Shown here one piece after another: positions 1 through 6,727 of a stretch of 64,000 nt of DNA (positions within the stretch are counted from its first letter, which is position 1; the number at the start of each line of letters is the position of its first letter). Below the pieces are notes generated by a model that ran no database searches, was not told where the DNA came from, and saw only the letters and a program-made list of their open reading frames with translations. Source of the stretch: Oscillospiraceae bacterium (GTDB lineage Bacteria; Bacillota; Clostridia; Oscillospirales; Acutalibacteraceae); assembly GCA_015065645.1 (NCBI GenBank), contig SVPW01000006.1, forward strand, positions 1 to 64,000, read 5' to 3'. The position numbers and the translations under genes are program-made.

Positions 1-7
1 GTCAAAA

Positions 8-95
8 TCAATAATGCCGAATAATATTTTGAATTACGCTTGAAAATATGGTATAATTAAATTATTCGGCATTACTTTACTTTCGGCATTATTGA
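8..95. repeat. 88-bp inverted-repeat element with 13-bp ends
   Basis: The ends are perfect 13-bp inverted repeats (TCAATAATGCCGA at 8-20 and TCGGCATTATTGA at 83-95). A second perfect 13-bp pair, AATGCCGAATAAT at 13-25 and ATTATTCGGCATT at 61-73, is nested inside. The left arm can therefore pair with either of two partners, but not both. The core TTCGGCATT/AATGCCGAA occurs three times. It could be a MITE-like insertion, an attenuator-type structure or a terminator. It lies directly behind the first codons of a probable polymerase gene, whose homology stops at its edge. Confidence 0.6.
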
Positions 96-126
96 GGTCT
101 ATACAAAGATATTGCCTTTCTTTCAA
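34..126 (-). pseudogene. Start of a probable Y-family DNA polymerase (DinB/UmuC-like), truncated
   Basis: This 30-codon reading frame starts with TTG at 126. It is preceded by AAAGGCGGTG at suitable spacing, a promoter and a LexA-type box. Its first residues, KERQYLCIDL, resemble the N-terminus of clostridial UmuC/DinB-like translesion polymerases, which continue with SFYASVEC. Here the similarity stops after IDL, exactly where the inverted-repeat element at 8-95 begins, and the frame stops at 34-36. I infer a polymerase gene interrupted near its 5' end, with any remainder lying left of the window. Recognition rests on about ten residues, so it could instead be a short SOS-regulated peptide. 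Confidence 0.4.
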
Positions 127-143
127 TTTTTACACCGCCTTTA

Positions 144-157
144 CGAACATTTGTTCG
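144..157. promoter_or_regulatory. LexA/DinR (SOS) box
   Basis: CGAACATTTGTTCG is a perfect 14-bp palindrome matching the Gram-positive LexA/DinR operator (CGAAC, four bases, GTTCG). It lies just downstream of the -10 element of the leftward promoter at 163-190, where bound LexA would block transcription. This fits a DNA-damage-inducible gene reading leftward out of the window. Confidence 0.75.
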
Positions 158-162
158 GTTAT

Positions 163-190
163 ATTATATCACCTTTTCAAAAAATATCAA
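163..190 (-). promoter_or_regulatory. Sigma-70-type promoter for the SOS-controlled frame
   Basis: On the minus strand a -35 TTGATA (185-190) is followed after 16 bases by a perfect -10 TATAAT (163-168). The LexA box lies immediately downstream and the TTG-started frame follows at 126. Confidence 0.7.
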
Positions 191-237
191 CTGTTAATTT
201 TTGTATTCAATATAAAATATATCGGTTTAGCTAAAAC

Positions 238-266
238 AAAAAACTCGGTGCAGATAACACCGAGTT
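238..266 (-). terminator. Rho-independent terminator ending block II
   Basis: Arms at 242-250 and 258-266 form a perfect 9-bp stem (AACTCGGTG/CACCGAGTT) with a 7-base loop. On the minus strand it is followed by TTTTTTGTTTT. It lies downstream of the GH2 remnant and separates block II from the SOS promoter. The rest of 1-311 holds only the SOS promoter, the LexA box and the inverted-repeat element. Confidence 0.85.
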
Positions 267-311
267 CAAAAAAATGTTATATTTAATTAATAGTATCAGT
301 CATCTTTTCGT

Positions 312-1031
312 TTACAAATCAATTTTGATAATATCGCCTGCACAATTATCGCTAAACGCTGATAATTTTAAGCACTTTTGATTATTAGCAGGTTTTACGG
401 CAACACGGATTTTGCCCATATACATTTTGCGATCATTGTTTGCAACGTTATTATGATCACAATTATCAGAGCCTGTTCCCACTATAACCGCAGGCGAATT
501 GACCGAAAAGCTTACATATTCCGAAGCATCAGGTACTACGTTGCCATTTGCATCAACACAAACACAGGTAAACAACGCTATATCCCTGCCGTTTACTTCA
601 AAATCATTATCTAAAGTGAGCTTTAAGGCTACGGGTTTACCTGTTGTTATTCTTTTATCCGTAACAACGATTTCTCCGTTTATATAACCTTTAACCTCAA
701 GTGCGCCTGCCGTATAGGGTACATTCCATTCACCGTGACCGTATTTTTCGATTAATTTTTTACCGAGGCTGTTTCCGTTTAAAAACAGCTCCAACTCATC
801 ACAGTTGGTATAAACGGTTACAAGGATATCCTTTCCCTCAAGTCCCTCAAAATTCCAATGAGGAACTATATGCACCATAGGCTCATTACTCCAAAAGGAT
901 TTATTCTGGTAGAAAGCACCTTTTTTCTGCAAAAATAAATCCAATGCGCCTGATTTAGAGCAGATCGCAGGCCACATAGCCTCTCCCCTATGTTCAACGG
1001 CTATCCATTGATAACAACCAATCAGATAATC
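312..1031 (-). pseudogene. C-terminal remnant of a GH2 family glycosidase (beta-galactosidase-like)
   Basis: The frame encodes the end of a GH2 enzyme. Upstream of the first ATG (977) it reads DYLIGCYQWIAVEHRGEA in frame, then MWP and SKSGALDLF. This is the conserved end of the GH2 catalytic barrel, followed by the C-terminal beta-sandwich (VHIVPHWNFEG, NCDELELFLNG) and an Ig-like tail. An in-frame TAA at 1032-1034 stops the frame immediately upstream. A few bases further up another frame begins ATG AGT CAA GAA (MSQE), compatible with the missing upstream part. The N-terminal domains and most of the barrel, including both catalytic glutamates, are absent. It is the last gene of block II. I read it as a decayed gene; stand-alone expression of about 220 residues from 977 cannot be excluded. 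Confidence 0.8.
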
Positions 1032-1092
1032 TTATTTCTTGACTCATAACAACCCCCATTACTATTTACGTTATAAAAAATTATAATATGGT

Positions 1093-2076
1093 TTATTTTA
1101 CTATCTCAAAACCGGCACCGTTTAAATCAATGGTAAACTCATCGCATTCTTTAAGGGTTAATTGACCTTCCTCATTTATTTCAATAAGAGAAAAATAGTA
1201 TGAAGAATTTTTATAAAGAAAATCATCAAGATTATAGCCATCCCACTGATTTCCGCCCCAACGGTCACCTATATAAATATACTGATTTTTGCCATTAACA
1301 TTAAGGGTTAAAACGGCTGTAGGTTGGCTGTGATAGGTTGTATCATCGCCAAAATCACTTATTTTTTCCCACTCATTTAAAACACTTTCAGAAGATGAAT
1401 ACCCTCCCATATTTGGGCGCCATCCGGTACAGGCTGAGGTTAGCATATAAATCGTTTCATTATGAACAAAAAGTGCAGGAGCTTCTCGGCTTTCACCCTT
1501 GAAAAGTAAATTAACCCTTTCTGCGACACCCATATAGTCATCAGTAAGACGATATATATGAAGATCCTCATTTTCATTTGAAGCAGAAATAAAATACATA
1601 TTTCCCTCAAACTCAAAAACATTACAATCCCTTGACATAAAACCAAACGGACGGAAAAAGCCGTGATATACAAAATCGCCATCGGGAGTATCGCAGGAAG
1701 CAATAGCAATAGCCGCCTCAGAATAATCCAAGCCGTTTTCATAATGAGCCCACATAATATATTTATTTGTTTTTTCGTTATAAACTATCTTAGGACGCTC
1801 TATATTTACCTTTACACCATTATTTTTAAGGCTTGTATTTCCCTCCAAGCCTATATCCGATACAGGTGAATCGGTTGTTAAAATATTTGCTCTGAACTCC
1901 CAATTAACCAAATCATCAGAAGCATAACAGCTTACATATATATTATCCTCACGGTTTTCTCCATACCAAAAATATTTGCCGTTAAACTTTAGAATATGAC
2001 CGCCGTGAGCATGAATTATATTTCCATCGGTATCCAGCCAAGGTATACCGTTTTTAAGTACCTTTTTTCCCATCAT
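1093..2076 (-). CDS. GH43 family glycoside hydrolase, beta-1,3-galactanase-like
   Basis: 327 residues with no signal peptide, so probably cytoplasmic. The five-bladed propeller pattern of GH43 is clear: AHGGHILKFNGKYFWYGE near the N-terminus, ERPKIVYN with a MWAHYE strand, SRDCNVFE, EAPALF followed by TSACTGW, and GDRWGGNQWDGY late. These resemble the GH43 group that includes exo-beta-1,3-galactanases (subfamily 24-like), which release galactose from arabinogalactan-type chains. The assignment to GH43 is firm; the substrate is inferred. The ATG overlaps the stop of the upstream esterase gene (ATGA at 2073-2076) and has little ribosome binding site of its own, so translation is probably coupled. 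Confidence 0.85.
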   Translation of the reverse strand: MMGKKVLKNGIPWLDTDGNIIHAHGGHILKFNGKYFWYGENREDNIYVSCYASDDLVNWEFRANILTTDSPVSDIGLEGNTSLKNNGVKVNIERPKIVYNEKTNKYIMWAHYENGLDYSEAAIAIASCDTPDGDFVYHGFFRPFGFMSRDCNVFEFEGNMYFISASNENEDLHIYRLTDDYMGVAERVNLLFKGESREAPALFVHNETIYMLTSACTGWRPNMGGYSSSESVLNEWEKISDFGDDTTYHSQPTAVLTLNVNGKNQYIYIGDRWGGNQWDGYNLDDFLYKNSSYYFSLIEINEEGQLTLKECDEFTIDLNGAGFEIVK

Positions 2077-3041
2077 TCGTTCAATCCTTTAATATTCTCT
2101 TTTATTAATTCGGTAATATGTTCTGCCATTGTTTTATAGCCGTTTTGGCTTGGATGCACACCATCACTCACCAATTCAACATCCCAATTATAGCAATCAA
2201 TCAAATATATATGCTTATACTTACTTTTTATTTTATTATAAGCCATATTGATAGCCTCTGTTCTTATTGTATCCTTACGGTGATTTTGAAGAATAAATAT
2301 TGGTTTTTCTCCGAAACGAGCCTCAATTTTGCCGATGAAATTAAAATATCTTTCGGCAAAAATCTTACTGTTTCCCGCATCTTTATGTTCTTTTTGACTT
2401 ATATAATCATTCGTTCCGAGATAAATAACAAAAGCATCGGGTACACGGCATTTTTTAAAATCATAGCTTAAAGGAGTTACAACCTCTTGCGGATTTTGAA
2501 GGCAGAAATAGTTACTTTCCATTCCTATTCGTTCACTTGCTCCATCAATCAGTTTATACCAGCCCCACTTATCAACAAGTGACATACCGCAAAGGGAAAC
2601 TATAGAATAATCCACCGAGAGATTATTAGCTACAGTTGTAGCATAACCCGGGTATGCATCTGTAATGGAATCACCAATAAACTGAATATACATATTATCT
2701 TTTGTTCTGAAGATTTCACCCGATTCACTTATATATACCCCAAAAAATTTAAGTTTACTATGTCTTGTCATAATGATTTTAAACCTATGAGCAGAATCGG
2801 TTGTTAAAAAGGTTAATAAGCCATCATTATTTTCTTGCGGTAAAACCTCTTTTTCATCAAGCATGAAAATTATATACTCATTTTTCACCGTTTCTGCCTT
2901 AATTTTTAAGGTATTACCTGTAAAACCAAACTCAACCTGAGCAGATGTGTGATAAGATTCAATCATATCAGCTGCATCACTTTGCCAAACGCCTGTATAC
3001 TTAAACTGTTCATAATAAAACGGAATAAATTTTTCTTTCAT
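2073..3041 (-). CDS. SGNH-fold carbohydrate esterase with N-terminal jelly-roll domain (CE2-like)
   Basis: 322 residues, no signal peptide. The first ~110 residues look like a small beta-sandwich. The SGNH hydrolase follows: block I FIGDSITDAY with nucleophile Ser125, GTND (Asn211) as block III, and DGVHP (Asp293, His296) as block V. This jelly-roll plus SGNH arrangement is that of CE2-type deacetylases, which remove acetyl groups from sugars. Between the GH43 and a beta-helix gene, it would deacetylate imported oligosaccharides. A GGAGGT site precedes the start. The SGNH fold is certain; acetyl specificity is inferred. Confidence 0.85.
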   Translation of the reverse strand: MKEKFIPFYYEQFKYTGVWQSDAADMIESYHTSAQVEFGFTGNTLKIKAETVKNEYIIFMLDEKEVLPQENNDGLLTFLTTDSAHRFKIIMTRHSKLKFFGVYISESGEIFRTKDNMYIQFIGDSITDAYPGYATTVANNLSVDYSIVSLCGMSLVDKWGWYKLIDGASERIGMESNYFCLQNPQEVVTPLSYDFKKCRVPDAFVIYLGTNDYISQKEHKDAGNSKIFAERYFNFIGKIEARFGEKPIFILQNHRKDTIRTEAINMAYNKIKSKYKHIYLIDCYNWDVELVSDGVHPSQNGYKTMAEHITELIKENIKGLNE

Positions 3042-3053
3042 TTTTTACCTCCG

Positions 3054-4730
3054 CTAACAATTAATAAAGCTTACTTTTTCATTTGTTAAATCTATATTAT
3101 CATCTGCTTTAACATCATTACAGTTAAATAATACAACCTGTGCTTTATAATCATCAGGTCTGTTTTGAATATCAAAACAGCAATTAATAAGGGTATTATT
3201 TTGAATGTTGATGCCCTTTACCGCATCAGCAAATATAGCAGAATCCTTTATATTTATAAACCTATTATTTTCAATAAGGATGTTTTCGTGTACACCCATT
3301 CTTTCTACCCTTTCGGCACAAGAATTTGCGTGATTAACACCGATTACAATTCCGGAAGCTCTTATAGAATTAACCGAAACACCGCAATTATCAAACACAT
3401 TGTTTTTTATTACAGCATTACGAGTGGGACCCAACTCATTCCAACGGGAAACATCACAACAAAGCATCAAAGCGGCAGATGCGGTTTGAGAAAATCTGCA
3501 ATTTTCAACAGTTACATTCTCTGTTTGTAATAAAAATCCACGGGCTCTGCTTCCGTTTACCGAACAGTTATTAATATAAACCTTCGCATTATAAGCGGAA
3601 TTTGCCAATTTAACACCCTTGGTTATTTCACCGCAAAGTTCAGAAATTTCGGCAAAATTGTATCCATCCCTACTGCCGAACGACTCTATTTTAAAACTAC
3701 CCATTCGCTGCAATGTATTTTCATCATACATATAAACAAGATCGCCCTTTTCTGCCCAATCATCAGGCAAAAGCTCCTTAGGTACTTCCTCAAGCGAATT
3801 TTGGGGACTTTTTATACCTATTTTGAGTATACCGTTTTGCACATCAAACACAGTACCTGCTTTATTATGGATATTAAGAGAATCATCCCCCATATTATAA
3901 AAATGACAATCCTCCATAAAAAGCTTACCTGTTAAGCCTTTAATATGTATACCATCCGAACAAGAGGAATAAGGAGATAAAGAACCAAACCCTTGGCGAA
4001 CATTAAATCTTCTGAATGTAAAATCACTGCTTCGTGGATATACACCGCAACAATGCCCTGCCGTTGATTCTATGGTTATATCCTCAAGCAATACCCTGTT
4101 ACAAGCAGTAAATACAAACGGAGGCTTAAAATAAAGGGCATATCTTAAACAAAGCTTATCGCCAACTGCTATATTTTTTAATGTATAAGCTACGGTATGC
4201 CACAGGCTTATTCTGATACTTTTTTCTGAGAGCAATTCATATTTATAAGAATTACTGTCAGAAAGTCCCATACGAAAATCCGGGGTACCGTTTATTGAAA
4301 GGCTATCAAGCCCTAAAATTCTCTCATTACCACTAAAATCAAAATTATCTTCAACCTTTACATCAAAGGTGTTATTTTCTAAATTAATTGCGGTTACCGT
4401 TCCTGATATATTACCGGGCTTTTTGGTTTTAAAGGTAATACCGCATACTTTTATATCATCACAGTTATCAAATCTGAATCCCCCGCTGCTACTATAATTT
4501 ACAGCAGGGTTAAAATCGGTTATAAATCTAACTCCATAGCCGATTATATCTATGTTTTTTAAATTTTCAATTTCTATCCTTGATTTCAGATAGTAGCTAC
4601 CCGCAGATATTACAAAGGTAGCATTTTCTTTATTTTTGGTTAAAAGCTCAATGAATTTTTGAGAAGAATCCTCTAAAATATTGGGTAATATCCCATTTTC
4701 AAGTGTTGAAATTACTTTTTTCTCTGACAT
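3054..4730 (-). CDS. Right-handed parallel beta-helix protein, GH110/polysaccharide lyase-like
   Basis: 558 residues from ATG at 4730 (MSEKK). An upstream in-frame TTG exists, but AAAGGTG is positioned for the ATG. There is no signal peptide. Short N/V/I-rich turns repeat throughout (VENCRF, IKNNVFDNCG, IENNRFINI, IQNNTLINC), typical of parallel beta-helices. The centre carries SSCSDGIHIKG and NMGDDSLNIHNK, a DDxxN-type site similar to that of GH110 alpha-1,3-galactosidases and related families. An intracellular exo-glycosidase or lyase is plausible; the fold is clear and the reaction is not. It is followed closely by the CE2-like esterase gene. Confidence 0.65.
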   Translation of the reverse strand: MSEKKVISTLENGILPNILEDSSQKFIELLTKNKENATFVISAGSYYLKSRIEIENLKNIDIIGYGVRFITDFNPAVNYSSSGGFRFDNCDDIKVCGITFKTKKPGNISGTVTAINLENNTFDVKVEDNFDFSGNERILGLDSLSINGTPDFRMGLSDSNSYKYELLSEKSIRISLWHTVAYTLKNIAVGDKLCLRYALYFKPPFVFTACNRVLLEDITIESTAGHCCGVYPRSSDFTFRRFNVRQGFGSLSPYSSCSDGIHIKGLTGKLFMEDCHFYNMGDDSLNIHNKAGTVFDVQNGILKIGIKSPQNSLEEVPKELLPDDWAEKGDLVYMYDENTLQRMGSFKIESFGSRDGYNFAEISELCGEITKGVKLANSAYNAKVYINNCSVNGSRARGFLLQTENVTVENCRFSQTASAALMLCCDVSRWNELGPTRNAVIKNNVFDNCGVSVNSIRASGIVIGVNHANSCAERVERMGVHENILIENNRFINIKDSAIFADAVKGINIQNNTLINCCFDIQNRPDDYKAQVVLFNCNDVKADDNIDLTNEKVSFINC

Positions 4731-4774
4731 ATTAGGAATTACACCTTTCAAAACAACTTTTTTATACCATAAAC

Positions 4775-4815
4775 GGAGCTGCTACATTTTTCATTAAGAT
4801 AGGTGCAACAGCTCC
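4775..4815 (-). other. Intercistronic hairpin
   Basis: GGAGCTG and CAGCTCC pair perfectly over 7 bp, with a few further pairs after a mismatch and a long loop. It lies between the cohesin/dockerin gene and the beta-helix gene. No U-run follows on the minus strand, so it does not look like a classical terminator. Confidence 0.4.
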
Positions 4816-4830
4816 ATATTATATCTTGAA

Positions 4831-6669
4831 TTAACTATTTTGAGTTTCTACGCTATCATAAGCAGAAGGCCAATTACTGATAAAATTAGCCGATGAATCC
4901 TTTTGGCCAAGCTTTCCGCTAAACTCACTTTCAGCAGCAGAATCCTCGTAAATTAAAACCGCATTTTCATCATCAAATGCCGAACTGTATCTTGAACAAG
5001 CAAAGATACCCCTATCGCTATATGATGAATCAAAGCTTACATCTGCAGAAGAAGAAAGGAATACGGTAGTATTACCTGTTACATGGTAATCGCTACTCCA
5101 TGAATACGAAAGAACACCTGAGCTTGCAAGCTCGTTATAGCATCCGCCATAAACACGCCTTGTAACAGTTCCGCCCAAAAGATTTATACGGGTATTGCCC
5201 ACCATATCGGTACCAAAGCATCCACCAAACAACTGCTGAATTGTGCCGCCTGTAAGATTAAGCATAGTATCTGTTACAACGCCCTCATAAGAACCTGCAT
5301 AAGCGCTCATGTGTGTACCACCGGAAATTGTAACATTAGTCTTGCCGCCAACAGTGGATTTACTTCCCCTACCGCCGCCGTAAATATTAATAGACTGTGC
5401 ATTATCTTTAATAACAAGATTAACATTTCCGCCAACCGTTCCGTTGATGCTACCGCCTATAATACGGCGCATAAGGCTATGATTGCTTACATCAAATTCA
5501 CCATCGTGGTTTACATTACCGCCTACCGTTACACTAACATCACCCAAAACATTACCATTTGAGCCGTTACCTCCACCTATAATATCGTAATAACTGCCCG
5601 AAAGAACTGTAATATCGGTGCTATCTACCGTGGAGGAAGCACCGCCGTAAAGGTGGGTAAGATTATTAACCGTAACATTACTGTCTATAACAAGCTTATT
5701 TCCGTTTGCATAAACATTAGCGTTATTCTGGAAATTAACGGTACAATCGGTAAATGTTACATCATCGTTGATTTTTAACGGATGAACCGCCGAAGCATCA
5801 AATACTCCACCTGAAATCTTTATTGGCTTTAAGTGATTTATCCAAATGAAATCTTCTGACAAAGTATATGTATCTGCAATATATACAGTTCCTCCCTCAT
5901 AAACCATTTCTACTGCTTTATCAAAGGTTTTTACTGCAGTTTGAGCAGTTTTACCGTCATTGCTGTCATCACCGTTATCGGAAAGATAAACTACGGTATT
6001 TGCAATATATTTTTTGAAAGCAACCAAATCTTTTACATTAAGATTACCATCAAAGTTTATATCGGCAATTTCCTCATTAAAACTTCCGATTATTCCCTTA
6101 CCTAAAAGGAAAGTCCTCAAAGCAACAAGGTCATTAGCATCGGCAGTGTTGTCACCGTTTATATCTGCCTTAACATTGCTTATAAGGTTTATACTGCCTG
6201 CGGTTGAAATATCATCAACATAAATTTTGGTATATTCACCATCAACATCACTTAAAAAGAAGCTTCCCGAAAGCACACTTACAGGATATACACCCGAAGC
6301 CGCTTTTGCGGTGCTGAAATTTACCGTGAATACAACATTTTCGCCAAAGGCATCATCATCGTATCCAAAATCATCTATAAATTTAAGTGTATTACCATTT
6401 ACCTGATAATCAAATTCATTAACAAGTAAATTCCCGTTACACTTAACCGAATTTACTGTTACAAACTCAGGCAATCCTATCTTTAAATCATAAGCACCGG
6501 TAAATCCGCCAAAACCATTAAAGGTTATGGTAAATACAGCTTCAGATTCTGCCGCTACGGTAGCCGAAGAGATAGTGATGCTTTTATCAGAATCCGCAAA
6601 AACGCAAATATTGGTTAAAAGCATAATTACAGAAACCAAAACTGTTAAAAAACGAATAAATCTTTTCAT
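4831..6669 (-). CDS. Secreted cohesin-like/dockerin/beta-helix protein
   Basis: 612 residues with a signal peptide of about 25. Residues ~28-160 form a cohesin-like beta-sandwich. A two-repeat dockerin follows at ~166-225 (ADINGDNTADANDLVALR and ADINFDGNLNVKDLVAFK, both with calcium-loop spacing). The remainder is an Asn/Gly-rich beta-helix starting VYLSDNGDDSNDGK, with repeated IYGGG/IIGGGN turns. A dockerin in mid-protein is unusual and makes this a natural precedent for a dockerin fused to a beta-helix (compare 44320/42806). The protein should be exported and may dock to a cohesin. I recognise no catalytic motif. The start has an AGGGGT site; hairpins lie on both sides of the gene. Confidence 0.8.
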   Translation of the reverse strand: MKRFIRFLTVLVSVIMLLTNICVFADSDKSITISSATVAAESEAVFTITFNGFGGFTGAYDLKIGLPEFVTVNSVKCNGNLLVNEFDYQVNGNTLKFIDDFGYDDDAFGENVVFTVNFSTAKAASGVYPVSVLSGSFFLSDVDGEYTKIYVDDISTAGSINLISNVKADINGDNTADANDLVALRTFLLGKGIIGSFNEEIADINFDGNLNVKDLVAFKKYIANTVVYLSDNGDDSNDGKTAQTAVKTFDKAVEMVYEGGTVYIADTYTLSEDFIWINHLKPIKISGGVFDASAVHPLKINDDVTFTDCTVNFQNNANVYANGNKLVIDSNVTVNNLTHLYGGASSTVDSTDITVLSGSYYDIIGGGNGSNGNVLGDVSVTVGGNVNHDGEFDVSNHSLMRRIIGGSINGTVGGNVNLVIKDNAQSINIYGGGRGSKSTVGGKTNVTISGGTHMSAYAGSYEGVVTDTMLNLTGGTIQQLFGGCFGTDMVGNTRINLLGGTVTRRVYGGCYNELASSGVLSYSWSSDYHVTGNTTVFLSSSADVSFDSSYSDRGIFACSRYSSAFDDENAVLIYEDSAAESEFSGKLGQKDSSANFISNWPSAYDSVETQNS

Positions 6670-6687
6670 TTTTTACCCCTTGCTTGT

Positions 6688-6719
6688 ATATCGGGGCAAG
6701 TATTTCCCTGCCCCGATAT
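6688..6719 (-). other. Intercistronic hairpin, 11-bp perfect stem
   Basis: ATATCGGGGCA (6688-6698) pairs perfectly with TGCCCCGATAT (6709-6719) around a 10-base loop. It lies between the stop of the 992-residue dockerin gene and the start of the next gene. No U-run follows on the coding strand, so an mRNA-stabilising or processing role is more likely than termination. Confidence 0.6.
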
Positions 6720-6727
6720 TACAAATT

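Noticed and set aside
29-57. Plus-strand promoter-like TTGAAT, 17 bases, TATAAT
   Set aside because: It lies inside the AT-rich inverted-repeat element and leads to no credible gene; it probably arises by chance.
92-286. Plus-strand 64-codon frame
   Set aside because: It starts at TTG without a ribosome binding site and runs through the SOS promoter, LexA box and terminator, which explain this stretch better.
4775-4815. Classical terminator within block II
   Set aside because: No U-run follows the stem and the loop is long, so I list it only as an intercistronic hairpin.
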